A DNA stretch of 64,000 nt from Chrysomallon squamiferum (GCA_012295275.1 CM022665.1:48791064-48855063), one strand, 5' to 3'. Positions 1 to 12,494 are shown, counted from the first letter of the stretch. Program-made: numbers and translations. Notes: generated by a model not told the origin, from the letters alone.

Positions 1-33
1 ATAATGATAAAAATAATAATAATACTTCTACTA

Positions 34-35
<2 letters not shown>

Positions 36-101
<66 letters not shown>

Positions 102-102
102 T
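36..102. repeat. (AAT)n microsatellite
   Basis: An uninterrupted run of about 22 AAT trinucleotides at the left edge of the window. The surrounding 1-550 is AT-rich with a short TG-rich tract (about 165-250) and no supportable gene. Confidence 0.9.
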
Positions 103-439
103 TTACTGTTTCCATTTAAGTGGATTAACAATTAGTGAAATTTTTTTTTTGAAATTACAGCTCTTTTATGTGTATGTGTGTTTGCATGTGTGTGAATCTC
201 ATATATATATATATTTGTTTGTGTGTATGTGTGTGAGTGTGTGTGTGTTCAGAATAGAAAACAAATCCTAAAGCTAAGATTTTTATATTATTATATATGA
301 TTCTATTGTTGTGTTTGAAATTAAACTTGCTCATTAAATGGATGAAAAAAACTTTAGAAATGTTGAGCATTGCTGTACTGTCAAGCGGTGATGTTTTTGA
401 TCGCGGTGTGTACACTGTATTATTTATTCTTTGATAAAA

Positions 440-861
440 ATAACTCAGCAATTTAAAACTACTGAAAGTTGTGTCTTACTAGTAGGTGTTTTCTGAATAT
501 TTCAATGTGTCTCGTTTAATACTAACTAGTTTGTTATTTTATTTACAAAATAGCTATACTTTTCAATATTTGGTGAATTAAATGAATATCTTCTGTTGTA
601 AACGTTCGGAATGTATTTTGAAAATTGTAAAACAAAATGGACAAATTAATGATTTAAGATATACTGATCTTATTTGCACTTTGTAAAATGAAAAGCCAAG
701 CTGTAACTTTATTTAATTTTGTATCACATCAGGTAGTATGATAACATCGTGTTTATACAAGATTCATACCTGGTGACCCTGACCAAGATTTTTTTAAATA
801 AATCATTTTATTTTATTTTATCTTATTATTTCATTTCTGTATTTCGTTTATTAAATAGCTT

Positions 862-892
<31 letters not shown>

Positions 893-1830
893 TTATTATT
901 ATTATTAATTCTAGTATTGGCAGACTAATTACAGTTACATATGGAGGTACCATATACATGATATATATTAGTAATGTGTATGTATTAAGCAGTTGTTAAT
1001 TATCTAATCTTTTCTAATATCATATCTAGAGTACTATTACTAGATGTCTTTATTGTAGGTTGGAAGTGATATAAATATTATTTAAAATGTGAAAAGAAAT
1101 CAGTGTGAACTGGTTGTCACTTGTTTACTGAAAGTGCTTACTGTTTCTGTCACGACATTTCTCAATAAACTGTAAGCTATACGCAGAGTTGTATTTTATT
1201 TAGTATTAAAAAGTTTGTTGTTTATTTTTTTGTGTTCTTTTTTTGTTGTTGTTGTTTTTTTTGTGTTTTTTTCGTTTACTAAACTACAAAGTAAAAGTAA
1301 TTTTCTCGTGGTAGAAATTTACATTGTATTGTGTAAATTTCCAAATAATTGTTTTATTTCGTGCTGGCCATACGTATAAAATAAACTGGACAAATCAATT
1401 ATTTTAGTGATCTGAATTTCAGAAATTATTAATTTGTCTACTTGTAGCTTTATTTCAATTTGTACCTACTCACCAGCTAGCAGATGAGAAAATTGATGTT
1501 ATCTGGGTTTAAAACGCAAGCTGTAGCTTTATTTAATTTTGTATCACCTCATGCAGCATATGTCAACATCGTGTTTGACCTGGATTCATGACGTCTCAAG
1601 GACTTTTAAAATATATTATTTTTATTTATTTATTTATTTACTTACTTACTTACTTACTTACTTATTTACTTTATTATATTTTTATTGATTGATTGATTCA
1701 TTTATTTTATTTCATTTTATTCCATTTTAATTATTTATTGTTCTTCGTGTTACTGTTATTGTTGTGTTATTATTATTTATTTATTTATTAATTTATTTAT
1801 TTGTTCCTTTGTCCGAGTTTATATCTGTCT
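440..1830 (+). repeat. Flanking repeat family upstream of gene A
   Basis: This gene-free stretch holds two copies (about 560-785 and 1,290-1,600) of a roughly 200-250 bp dispersed repeat. Its core reads 'agctgtagctttatttaatt' followed by 'catcaggtagtagatgataa' with minor changes. Between them is a second block resembling 'gtcacttgtttactgaaagt'. The same blocks recur at 8,780-9,950, 9,950-11,050 and 21,840-22,500 on this strand and in reverse orientation at 32,300-34,640. Each copy accompanies one copy of the cysteine-rich gene. I see no coding capacity or terminal repeats. It also contains TTC, TTTA and CTTA simple repeats (about 860-905 and 1,618-1,800). Confidence 0.7.
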
Positions 1831-2204
1831 AATGATATTAAATCAAATAAATAAATGATACAAAAACAAATAATAACAATTAAAAACATTAGAAGTAAAT
1901 GAACGTTGTAAAAATGCAACGTCAGATTGAATACTACGAAACACAGACAAGATGTGTGTGTATTTCAAAAAACAATAATAATTTTAATAAAATACCCATT
2001 AGAAATAGAAAAGAAGATAAGAATGTATACTTGAGAGCGTGTACTAGAAAAATTATATAGAATAAATAAATAAATTTTGTTGATTTATTTTAATTTAATT
2101 TTATTTCTTGACTATGTGTTTCATTTTCTAAAGTTTATTATTTTCGTTAGAAAGTTCTTTAACTTTTGTCAAAATCATATTTTTCTTTATTTGTTCATGT
2201 TACT

Positions 2205-2795
2205 GCGGATAAACATCAAGCTCACTGAACACACTCGTCTGTGTAAACACATCAGTAACGTTAAACATGATAAACATCAAGCTCACCGAACACACTCGTC
2301 TGTGTAAACACATCAGTAACGTCATGATAAACATCAAGCTCACTGAACGTTCTGTGTAAACACATCAGTAACGTTAAACATGATAAACATCAAGCTCACC
2401 GAACACACTCGTCTGTGTAAACACATCAGTAACGTTAAACATGATAAACATCAAGCTCACTGAACACACTCGTCTGTGTAAACACATCAGTAACGTTAAA
2501 CATGATAAACATCAAGCTCACCGAACACACTCGTCTGTGTACACACATCAGTAACGTTAAACATGATAAACATCAAGCTCACCGAACACACTCGTCTGTG
2601 TACACACATCAGTAACGTTAAACATGATAAACATCAAGCTCACTGAACACACTCGTCTGTGTAAACACATCAGTAACGTTAAACATGATAAACATCAAGC
2701 TCACCGAACACACTCGTCTGTGTAAACACATCAGTAACGTTAAACATGATAAACATCAAGCTCACTGAACACACTTAAACACATCAGTAAAACAT
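2205..2795. repeat. 61-bp minisatellite upstream of gene A
   Basis: About nine to ten tandem copies of a 61-bp unit built from 'aacatgataaacatcaagct', 'cactgaacacactcgtctgt' and 'gtaaacacatcagtaacgtt'. Period 61 follows from the spacing of successive 'catcaagct' words (2,571 and 2,632). Only about two copies stand at the matching place upstream of gene B (11,943-12,068), so the array grew or shrank after the A/B duplication. Confidence 0.92.
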
Positions 2796-2892
2796 CATGG
2801 ATGAACAAAATGATAAAGGTAAACTAATTTGTATAAACTATTATTTTGAGGTAGCACTCGACATTCTACAGCTTGTTGTATGATGATATTTT

Positions 2893-3170
2893 ATATCACA
2901 GCGTGGTTGGCTGCAAAACGGCAGTCCGATAAAAACAAAGAGTTAGGGACATTTCACCAGCATACCCTGTGAAAAACCTCCATTATATCACATCCACACA
3001 CTCGCCCACATCTACAAACACGTTCAATTTTATATCACAGCGTGGTTGGCTGGAAAACGGCAATCCGATAAAAACAAAGAGTTAAGGACATTTCACCAGG
3101 ATACCCTGTGAAAAACCTCCATTATATCACATCCACACACTCGCCCACATCTACAAACACGTTCACATTC
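2893..3170. repeat. Duplicated promoter-proximal block, two copies
   Basis: A block of about 137 bp beginning 'tatcacagcgtggttggctg' and ending near 'catctacaaacacgttca' is present twice in direct tandem upstream of copy A. Gene B has one copy (about 12,167-12,300). The block lies about 200-450 bp upstream of the leader exon. It could be upstream regulatory sequence, but only conservation of position supports that. Confidence 0.85.
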
Positions 3171-3256
3171 AGCCGTCCACATAAACGTGTGGCCAGATTT
3201 CAACAGATGTTTCTATCTAAATTATTATAAGTATAAAATGAACCAATCAAAACACA

Positions 3257-3312
3257 TTCTTATCTTCAACATTTCTCTGTGAATTAATTTGACAATTTTC
3301 GAAACTATAAAA
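3257..3312 (+). promoter_or_regulatory. GATA-type site and TATA box of copy A
   Basis: TTCTTATCT (3,257-3,265, the reverse of AGATAAGAA, a GATA-factor consensus) is followed by TATAAAA at 3,306-3,312. The TATA box is 40 bp before the leader ATG at 3,346, with 'ttcagag' between as a possible initiator. The same order and spacing occur before gene B, so the promoter predates the A/B duplication even though copy A no longer encodes the full protein. Confidence 0.55.
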
Positions 3313-4406
3313 TAGAAAAGACAAGGTTCAGAGTTTTATTTCAAAATGAATTTCAACGTTTTCTTCTTCTGTTCGTGGTTGGCAGCATTTCCAAACAAAA
3401 GAGAGGTGACTAAATTTTTAAAATTATTATTATTATTATTATTGTTTCATTAGTTATTTTATTTTATTTTATTTTTGTATTTATTCTAAAATTAACATAC
3501 ACGCACGCAATCACACACATTTGGTGCTACTGTAATGAATAGTATTTACTTATGTTCACAAATAAATTTGGTGAGTAAAGTTACTAGTTTTTTTCATAAG
3601 TTTACTTTTTTTTTCTTTAATTATTTTATTTTATTTTATTTTTTTTTTTCCTGTTATTTTATGTCATTTTTATTTATTTATTTATTTAGTTAGTTAGTTA
3701 GTTAGTTGAATTTCTTTTATGAATTTGATCTGTAAAACTTTGCTTTGTATGAAATCAACTTTTTTAATTCTCGTGATTTGAACGAGTTATTAATATAAGC
3801 TCATCCGATGTGTTTTGAAATACAAATGCGCTAAAATGTAAATGTTGAAACAGATGGAAGCTGCGACACGTACACACAAGCAGTAAACTAATCTATGTGC
3901 TGCCAACTGTCGTCCTCAACGAGCACAGGACGTTGACGAATGCAAGAATCATTGTACTCGCGATCCACAGTGCTTGGTAGGAAACTACTTGCGAGTGTTT
4001 TCTGTGGACAAGCTACAGCCGTTAAAACATTCAGTCGCATGAAACTCTGTCCTCAGGGTAAGTGTTCACAGTACTGTGATTTCAGACATGATGTAGTGTT
4101 TATATCCAGGAAGCTTATGCTTTAGTGTCTACCCACCGATTTCTGTCTGTCTGTCCACCGCTCCGTCTGTCTGTCTATCTCTATCTGCCTATCTATCTAT
4201 CCATCTATCTATCTATATCTATCTATCTGTTTGTCTATCTCTCGATCTCTAAACATATTTTACTTATATTAATGGAGCAAAAATTCTATTAAAATTCTTT
4301 ATATTTCTAAACCGTCATTTTATTAGTTCGGCCGACTTTTCATCAATAAACGAAGCAATAAAATGATACAATATTTACACTAGGATATTACTGTATCTTA
4401 TTATAA

Positions 4407-4441
<35 letters not shown>

Positions 4442-5379
4442 AAAAACTAGTATAACAGTGTATGTTAGTTAAAACAACGTGTACACAGATTAGTATATCA
4501 TTGTACACTTTTTAAAACCAACACTGTATATAACGGAATGGAACGTATATGATTTGTTATGGTATTTGTCACAGATAATATATGTGGTCTCTTCTGCATG
4601 AATGGTGGGACTGTTAGTGACGACTGTTCTACTTGTAGCTGTGTCAAACCTTGGTCAGGACCTTTCTGTTGTAAGTAACATTTACGTGACGTGTGATTAC
4701 CTGACTATTACATTTCTAATCTTGAGTAATATTTTGATTGTTATTACAGTTCTAGTTTAGGAATAATGTTATTGTTATTTTCAATCTCAGCAGTATTATC
4801 CACAGTCTGAGAGTATTTTTGACTAACGTTTTCATGTAATGACTCTCTAATTGTTATTCGCGAATGCTGACATTTCAATAACGTTACAGATCTGATTTAC
4901 TCGAGTTTTGTAGATGTGATTTTATCCAGGTTATAATTTCGATTTCAGTTATTCTTTAGTTATTGCTATGACTAATTAATTAAATATAGATAATGATATT
5001 ACGTTTTCTGTGTACATTAGACACTTTTCGTTCATTAAACATGATCCACGTATGAAACTTAATCTTCTCCTAGAAGTTACACATATCCACACCCTGAAAT
5101 TATCAACGGGTTTGTTTTCAAGAACTTTTCTCCTGAGTTAAAGAAGAAAATGCGGGTTTAGACTGATACACGAATACTGATATATTTTGCAGAAAAATGT
5201 AACATCTCGTGTCATAATGGTGGAAAGAAACATGGTGCACCTTTATTTTGTTGTGAGTAAAGTTTTTAAGTAATACGATAAAGAAAACAATCAGTGAGAT
5301 TTGAACACTATAGTTGAGAAACACTTCAATACGTCCATTCCATTTAGAAAGCCTTGTAGTTACACACCATTTAATTTAA

Positions 5380-5835
5380 GACAATCTAGCTACAACATTT
5401 TATAGCCATACTGAATACAATATCATTACAATATTTAATAACTACACTTGACATAGGATAACTACTCTTCATAATTACAGCCATCATAATAACACTGTAC
5501 TTGTAAATATACTGAACACAGCATAACGTCAATGTTCTACCAGTACACTACATACAATATAACTACAAACAATGAACACAGTATAATCACATTTCACAGC
5601 TAAAACCATATCAATTACATTGTTGCTGCAATCACTGAACAAAATATTTATACAGTATTTTATGAAAACACTGAACACAATATAACTACAATGTTTTGTA
5701 ACTACATGTACACAATATAACTACCATGTTTTATAATTACACTGACCACAATATGACTAAAATAATTTATAACTACAGTGAACAGAATATAACTATAATG
5801 TTTTATAACTGGAATGAACACAAAATAACTAAAGT
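5380..5835. repeat. Irregular minisatellite in intron 4 of copy A
   Basis: Tandem, diverged units of the type 'acaatataactacaatgttt' plus 'tataactacactgaac'. The reverse complement of the same unit fills part of the homologous intron of gene C (about 27,830-28,050), but gene B lacks it. The array was therefore probably present in the common ancestor and lost from B. Confidence 0.7.
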
Positions 5836-5839
5836 ATAC

Positions 5840-6430
5840 TGTGCCAAATAAGTTTAGCAGTCACGTACACGATATGAAACACAGACAACATCATTGGATA
5901 TTGAATTTATTTGTACACAGTATTCCACTGATAGAGCATTTTTCAATGTAGCCAGCAGTAACACGTTGTCACCGTGTCAACGTCGTTGCTTTGATGTCAA
6001 CTGATGAAACGGATATTAAGAATATGAGGATGCTTTTCGCGTACCTACCATTCGCAAACTGAACACAAAGTGAATAGTGTCTGATCCTATTGTCAGCGTC
6101 GCCAGTGTTGGTGTATCCTGGCCCGTCTCAGACGTTCCTGAACGTGACGCGCTGTCAGAGGAACAGCTACAACAGGGCGACGTGCTTGTAATCCAGCATC
6201 AGGGAGACGGTTACGGACAGTTTGAGAGGACAGTTTTTTCCTTTTCTTTTTGGATAATGTTGGCTCACTCCATCAAAATGTGATTTCAGTACATCCTGTA
6301 TTGCACGCGCTTCTTCGACATGCTTTCGGATATTATGTACTCTTTTTAATAACGTACTTATTATAGCAGATAATTGCGCTACGTTCGAAGACTGACGGGT
6401 CAGTAACCAGCCTAGTAAATAATATATGTA
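5840..6430 (-). mobile_element. Tc1/mariner-like transposase remnant
   Basis: Read on the minus strand, about 6,250-6,080 gives SSQTVRNRLPDAGLQARRP followed by VVAVPLTARHVQERLRRAR and then a stop. This matches the end of the helix-turn-helix DNA-binding region and the start of the linker in Tc1-like transposases. Further upstream on that strand a weaker stretch (LSAIISTLLKRV) fits the first HTH, out of frame with the rest. Frameshifts and early stops show it is dead, and the catalytic DDE part is absent. It lies in intron 4 of copy A, where gene B has nothing comparable, so it inserted after the duplication or was deleted from B. I could not define terminal inverted repeats. Confidence 0.75.
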
Positions 6431-6801
6431 CATGCATTACACGTTTTAGTAAAATGTAGTTTAAACGTTTTAAACTGCTTTATATTATGAGTTCGAGGAC
6501 TTATTTACATTTAGAAGAGAAAAATGCCACTTGTGAAATTGTTTCCAGACAGTACTATTTTGTTATCATAGTTTGTTATTTGCTAGGATCTATTACAAAA
6601 AAGACTTATTATAGTTACTACGAGGAAAAAACACATTACACACACTATAGATTCTACTAGTATATGTTGTAAAGTTAGAAACTATTTGCACACATTCTAA
6701 TAAGAAATAAGAATTTGTCTTTATATTTATTACAGCCAATGACGGAAATTCAGACGGTTGTACCTGTTCTTTTTCTGGTAACTGGACGGGACTTGAATGT
6801 G

Positions 6802-8465
6802 GTAAATACAATATAAAATGTTTATAATATTTATTTCTTTACATAAAATGCTGAACTCATAGTCTTTTGAACTGTTAAACGTTAGGATATATCTTATAAT
6901 GCTCTGCTGTTAAAACAAATCCTCAGTATCACTTAAGCTGTTTACTTTTATAACAAATCTAACTATTTTACTTACTATCACAATATCTTCTTACATTTAT
7001 GACACTGTCAGGATCTCTTTACATGAAATATGTGACTCTTGTGTATCTGAAAAATAATATACTCATAAATCCATATAAAATAAATATTTCAAAATGCATA
7101 AAATATAAATAAATTGATAATATGCATCAAATATAAAGGACAATATTATTCATTTATCTGTTTATCTCTGTGTCTGTCGTTATTAATGTTTTTTTATTCG
7201 TACATTTTAGTTCAGCCATTACTCCATTAAATATGGAAAAAGAAAATCTTGCTTTTCTGACCAAAAACGAATATTTATTTCGTTTTATATAAATCGATGA
7301 TCTTGATCCCAAACCTGAGAATGTTACTCATAACTACATGAGTCACTCAAGATTATTTTGTTTAAACTATTTTATTTTACACGCATAGATTTATAAAATA
7401 ACGTATTAGCAGCTAACTGAATTTTGCACAAGAAATCTTCGTTTGATTCTCATAGCTTTCTGTTATTATTAATATTGAAGACAACTAACTAAAATTGACA
7501 AACATCCACAGTCTGAATACAGACATTTTAAAGATTTTTTTTGAACAAAGTCAACCTTAATCACAGTAAACTCATTTCAAGAGATTGTTTATCGAACTTG
7601 CTGGAACTATTCAATAATCTATTATTTTTATAAATATCATAACACAGGTAGGTTTACTGAATTAAATATTAATAACGTGTGATTATTCTTAATCAATAAG
7701 AGTTGTCTTTCTTCATTTTTTTTTTCAAAATAAATTTTAATACTGTTAGTGAGAGTGCTCTCCCCTGAACACTGCTCTTAGTTTATATCCGTGGCCATAT
7801 TAATATATTAAATTTAAATATCTGTTTTTGATTTTTTGATTTTATTTATAAATCGTCAGACCCTGCAGTTACTGAAAATATCAACTTTAACTTAAAATAA
7901 TACAGAATTTATTATCATACTTTGTATTGTTTCTTTATGTTTAACATCTTTCTAAAAATATACGAATGTCATATATTAATATTTTAGATTGGCGTTTGAT
8001 AAAACATGTCTAAATCAAATATTTTGATTTCCAACGAGAACACATTGAAATGAAGGAATCTGTGGTTTAAGATTATGTAAAAAAAAATATTAAAATTGAA
8101 GTAAAAATAAAAATAAAATAAAATGTAAGACATTTAATAAAAACAGCAACAACAACATAATTTAAAGGCATTTTACAATAAGTATTAATGCCAATAATAA
8201 AATGGTAGTTCCAGAGATTATTATACCTATTTAGCAGTGCAAACACACACAAACACACACTGATATGTTAGTTTTCTCCGAAGATCAATGACACAGAATA
8301 TAAACAATATAAAAGCTGATATACTGCTTTCCTTTGGTTACAATTTCTATTTTAAGAAATATTAATATTTTAAGGATGTAATTTCTATGAATAGGTTTCA
8401 GGAATCGGTTATTTTTGAAAGCTAAGAAAATTTAAACTAGACCATGCATTAACAACTAAACCTAT
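6802..8465. other. Gene-free 3' side of copy A
   Basis: AT-rich DNA with no supportable gene. Roughly 7,785-8,270 is homologous to 18,930-19,390 downstream of gene B (shared 'atccgtggccatattaat', 'gtattgtttctttatgttta' and 'gcagtgnaaacacacac'). This marks the downstream end of the duplicated unit and shows that the segment carrying B's last four exons is missing from copy A. Confidence 0.65.
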
Positions 8466-8479
8466 TTCAAACAGGTTCC

Positions 8480-8775
8480 AACTTTCGGCATCACGTGACA
8501 TCACGTGACAACTTCTGCAGAAAAGGAAGAACCGTGGGACATTATGTCATATAAGTAATGCTGAGTTGTCGGGTTTCCGTTAACTGGTGTGCCCTTCTGC
8601 CCTCCTGATCCAATCCCGTACTTTGAATCCCTCCACACACCATGACACTCCCTCCGCCGTATGGCACGCCTTCCTGAAACCAAGGAGCCTGCGTTCTTTC
8701 TCTTGAGGAGCAATAAAAAACCTGCCTAGGCCGGGTATAATTTTCTTCATACAAAATTGCTGAGTTCCACATATG
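8480..8775 (-). mobile_element. Tc1-like transposase catalytic-region fragment
   Basis: On the minus strand one frame (about 8,700-8,620) reads PYGGGSVMVCGGI, the GGGSVMVWGGI motif of Tc1-like transposases with W replaced by C. A neighbouring frame continues with VNGNPTTQHYLYDI, corresponding to the 'DGNLTAQRYIDEIL' region that usually follows. A frameshift between the two and missing N- and C-terminal parts show that it is inactive. It covers a different part of the transposase from the 5,840-6,430 fragment, so the two are probably separate insertions. The tandem palindrome 'catcacgtgacatcacgtga' lies just beside it (about 8,488-8,509). Confidence 0.72.
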
Positions 8776-8779
8776 TTGT

Positions 8780-11060
8780 TTACTGAAATCGTTTATTGAT
8801 ACTGTGATAGGATAGCTGGATAAACTGTAAGCTATACACAGATTGTCTTTTCTTTACTACTAACGTGTTCGCTATTTTCTTCGCACGATTGATATATACA
8901 TATATTTTTATTATTATTAATTTTTTTACTCAATTAACTGAAGTTGAAATTCTTTTCAAAATGTCAGTGTGTTTTGTTTCATATTGTTCTGGCCTAAACT
9001 ATAATACAAACAGAAAAAAAAATAATTTTAAATGAATAAGTGTCATCTGGAATTCAGAAAATGAGAAGTCCATCTGTAGCTTTATTTTAATTTTGTTTCA
9101 CATCAGGTAGCAGATGATAACATCGTATTAGTACTAGATTCATACTTGATGACACTACCGTTTTATTTTTTATTTTATTTTATTATTTTATTTCACTATT
9201 TCGTTATTAAATACTTTGGAACTGAAATGATATTTTAGAAATGTGAAAAAATTCCATGTTGAGACTTACTGGTTAGGTCAACATGCGAGTATTTAGAAGT
9301 CAGAACTGGAAATATATTTTCAAACGATGAAACAAAATCAATATTTAAAAATTTTGTTCAGATAAGTCGAAGGATCTTAAAACATTTAACTATTTATTAA
9401 TGATTCAGAATATATTTTGTTTTAAGTGTACAAGAATGCATTTTATAGTAACCTAATTTATCAGTTTTGACAGAAGATAATTTATGCTTGCTTAAACCGT
9501 GCTAGTGTATGAGTCAACATTTCTGTGAAAAAGTAAATGGCATCAGCTCAAATACACTTAACATTTCAACTTTTAACACAAAGATGTTTTTGACTTCCCT
9601 GAGTACCCTGTATTATTTATACTTCAATAATAAACAGTTTAAAACTGCTGAAAGTTGTTTTTTTCAGACAGGTGTTTTTAATTACAGTGTGTAGACTGTA
9701 TTATTTATACTTCAATAATAAACAAGAATATAAAACTGCTGAAAGCTGTAGGTTACTAGCAGGTGATTTATGAGTATTTGAATGTGTGTTGTGAATCGTT
9801 TGTGACTTCTTTATTGAATCTGTTCATTGTTGCTGTCACAACATCTGTGAATAAACAGTACGCTGTAAACAGTTTTATTTTTACATTTTTTATACTTACA
9901 AGTTTGTTACTTTATTTACAGAATAGCTTTCCTTATTCATTTTTGATGAAGTAATCGAAATTTAAATGAATATCTTCTGTTGTAAATGTTTGCAGTGTAT
10001 TTTGAAAATTTCCAGATGACTGTTTTATTTATATTTGTGCGTGTAACCATAATAAAAAATGGTCAAATTAATGATTTAAGATATTTCGATTTTATTTAGA
10101 CTTTGGAATCTGAAAAGCCAAGCTGTAAGTTTATTTAATTCAGTATCACATCAGGTAGTGGATGATAACATCGTATTTGAACTAGATTCATACTTGATGA
10201 CGGTCAACTAGATTTGTTTTATAAATCATTTTATTTTATTTGAATATTTGATTTCTTTATTTTGTTTATTAAATACCGTCTTCTTCTTTTCTTCTTTTCT
10301 TGTTCTTCTTATTATTATTATTTCATTGCTAATATTTGCAGACTAACTGCAGTTACGTATGGATGATATGTACTAGTGATGTGTATGTACTAAACAATTG
10401 TAAATTATCTACAGTTTAATGATATCACATCTAGAACTACTGAAGTTTGTTTGTTACTGGGAGGTGTTTTATTGATATCTCAAAGTGCGTTGTGAACCGT
10501 TTGTCACTTGTTTACTGAAAGTGCTCTTTGTTGCCGTCACAGCGTTTCTGAATAAACTGTAAACTGTACAGACTTTTCTCTGTATCACATCAGGTAGTAG
10601 ATAAAAACATCGTATTTGTACGTGACCCGTGTTTATACTGACCTACCTTTCTTCATGCACTAATCATTTGTTTAATAGTAACGAAACATTTTTTTTTGTT
10701 TTTGTTTTTTTTTGTTCATGAATTAACTGAAATTTAAATGTACATCTGCTGTTTATAGTATTTTGGGTTAATTTCCAAGTGAGTGTTTTATTTTGTACTC
10801 GCCATATGTTTGAAACAAACTGGACAAATCAATAATTTTAGTGAAATTGATGTTATCTGGATTTCAAAAATTAATAAGCCAACTTGTAGCTTTATTTCAA
10901 TTTGTACCACGCCAGCTAGCAGATGAGAAAATTGATGTTATCTGGATTTCAGAAATGAATAAGCCAAGTTTTAGCTTTATTTAATTTTGTATCACATCAG
11001 GTAGTAGATGGTATCATCGACTTTGTACTGGAATTATGCCTTGTCTCACAGATTTTTGAA
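8780..11060 (+). repeat. Flanking repeat family upstream of gene B
   Basis: The dispersed repeat described at 440-1,830 occurs here several times (about 8,960-9,170, 9,950-10,210, 10,570-10,640, 10,730-10,930 and 10,920-11,050), interleaved with the second block ('ggtgtttt', 'gtgaatcgtttgtcacttg', 'ctgaataaactgtaa'). No gene is supported. Short open stretches here are chance. Confidence 0.65.
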
Positions 11061-11063
11061 ATT

Positions 11064-11067
11064 ATTT

Positions 11068-11122
<55 letters not shown>

Positions 11123-11273
11123 TTTTTTATTTTTTTATTTTATTTTATTTTATTTTATATTTTATTGATTGATTCTTTGATTGATTGATTTATTTCATTT
11201 CATTTCATTTCGTTTTCATTATTTGTTGTTCATCGTGATATTATTCTTATTATCATTATTATTATTATTATTA

Positions 11274-11323
<50 letters not shown>

Positions 11324-11474
11324 TGTTCCTTTATGTTTCCGTGTTTATATCTGCCTAAAAATATTAATAATAATAACAATTAAAAACATTCGAAGTAGAT
11401 GAAAGTTGTAAAACTTCAACGTCAGATAGAATACTACCAAACACAGACAACGTGTGTGTGAGTGTGTGTGTGTG

Positions 11475-11524
<50 letters not shown>

Positions 11525-11525
11525 A
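11064..11525. repeat. TTTA, ATT and TG microsatellites
   Basis: Three microsatellites in series: (TTTA)n about 11,067-11,125, (ATT)n about 11,245-11,322 and (TG)n about 11,450-11,522. Leucine-rich or Thr/His-rich open frames across them are translated simple repeats. Confidence 0.9.
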
Positions 11526-11942
11526 AAACACAATAATAAAAATAAATAAATAAAATACCTATTAGAAATAAAAGCACATCTTCAGTTTCATTGTAAGACA
11601 GGAGTTGCTAGTTAAAATCTTACCAAATAGCATCTAATTATCTACATAATATATATCTGTCTACATAATATACTTGTCGTAATATATACCTGTTTACAAA
11701 ATATACTTGTCAAAATATACTATGGTCTTTTATGGTCTCTTTACTTTGTATTAAATCAACTTTTTCAATTCTCGTGATTTGAACACGTTACTAATATAAA
11801 CTACACAATATACATATACAGTGGTATACATGTGTAGCTGATTAAATGACACAAATAGCTACTTAATAACAAATTGATTATACTAAAAAAATCAAGTATA
11901 TTATGCAAACAGAAAAACACATAATGTGGAGCATACACAAAT

Positions 11943-12300
11943 AAACACACTCGTCTGTGTACACACATCAGTAACGTTAAACATGATAAACATCAAGCTC
12001 ACTGAACACACTCGTCTGTGTACACACATCAGTAACGTTAAACATGATAAACATCAAGCTCACTGAACAATTATAATCATGGATGATAAAGGTAAACTAA
12101 GTTGTATAAACTATTATTTTGAGGTAGCATTCGACATTCTACAGCTTGTTGTATGATGATATTTGATATCACAGCGTGGTTGGCTGGAAAACGGCAGTCC
12201 GATAAAAACAAAGAGTCAGGGACATTTCACCAGCATACCCTGTGAAAAACCTCCATTATATCACATCCACACACTCGCCCACATCTACAAACACGTTCAC
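11943..12300. repeat. Short minisatellite and promoter-proximal block of gene B
   Basis: Two copies of the 61-bp unit (11,943-12,068) are followed by one copy of the 137-bp block (about 12,167-12,300). Copy A has nine to ten and two copies respectively in the same order, so this is the homologous upstream region. Confidence 0.85.
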
Positions 12301-12396
12301 ATTCAGCCGTCCACATAAACGTGTGGCCAGATTTCAACAGATGTTTTTTTTTTTATCTAAATTATTATAAGTATAAAATGTACAAATCAAAACACA

Positions 12397-12460
12397 TTCT
12401 TATCTTCAACATTGTGCCGGCTCTCTGCGAATTAATTTTACAATTTTCGAAACTATAAAA
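12397..12460 (+). promoter_or_regulatory. Gene B core promoter: GATA site and TATA box
   Basis: TTCTTATCT (12,397-12,405) is a GATA-factor consensus on the opposite strand, and TATAAAA lies at 12,454-12,460, 41 bp before the ATG at 12,495. 'ggttcagag' between TATA and ATG is shared with copy A and, as 'attcagag', with gene C. The implied 5' UTR is only about 10-15 nt. TATA spacing is conserved in A, B and C, while the GATA word is conserved in A, B and relic D but not seen before C. Confidence 0.6.
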
Positions 12461-12494
12461 CAAGAAACGAAAGGTTCAGAGTTTTTATTTCAAA

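Larger units (their letters stand above)
3346..6801 (+). pseudogene. Copy A: decayed, truncated PAN/EGF secreted-protein gene
   Basis: Tandem duplicate of gene B. Recognisable exons are leader 3,346-3,405, PAN 3,854-4,057, EGF 4,575-4,670, EGF first half 5,193-5,252 and EGF second half 6,736-6,801. Four breaks make it a pseudogene. The leader has lost about 13 nt relative to gene C, which changes the peptide after MNFNVFFF and leaves phase 0 where the next exon needs phase 1. The PAN exon has TAA at 3,889-3,891 and further frameshifts. The second EGF half reads CTCSFSG where B has CTCSCSG, losing a disulphide cysteine. The exons matching B's last four are missing, because homology resumes only in 3' flank at about 7,785. 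The EGF exon 4,575-4,670 is still intact, so the decay is uneven. A Tc1-like fragment sits in intron 4. A short alternative transcript cannot be excluded. Confidence 0.82.

Noticed and set aside
2205-2795. Regularly spaced repeats that might suggest a CRISPR array
   Set aside because: The 61-bp units are contiguous tandem copies without unique spacers, in a eukaryotic genome.
8488-8509. Tandem CACGTG palindromes as an E-box enhancer
   Set aside because: The doubled word is at the edge of a transposase fragment and far from an active gene start, so there is nothing to support regulatory use.
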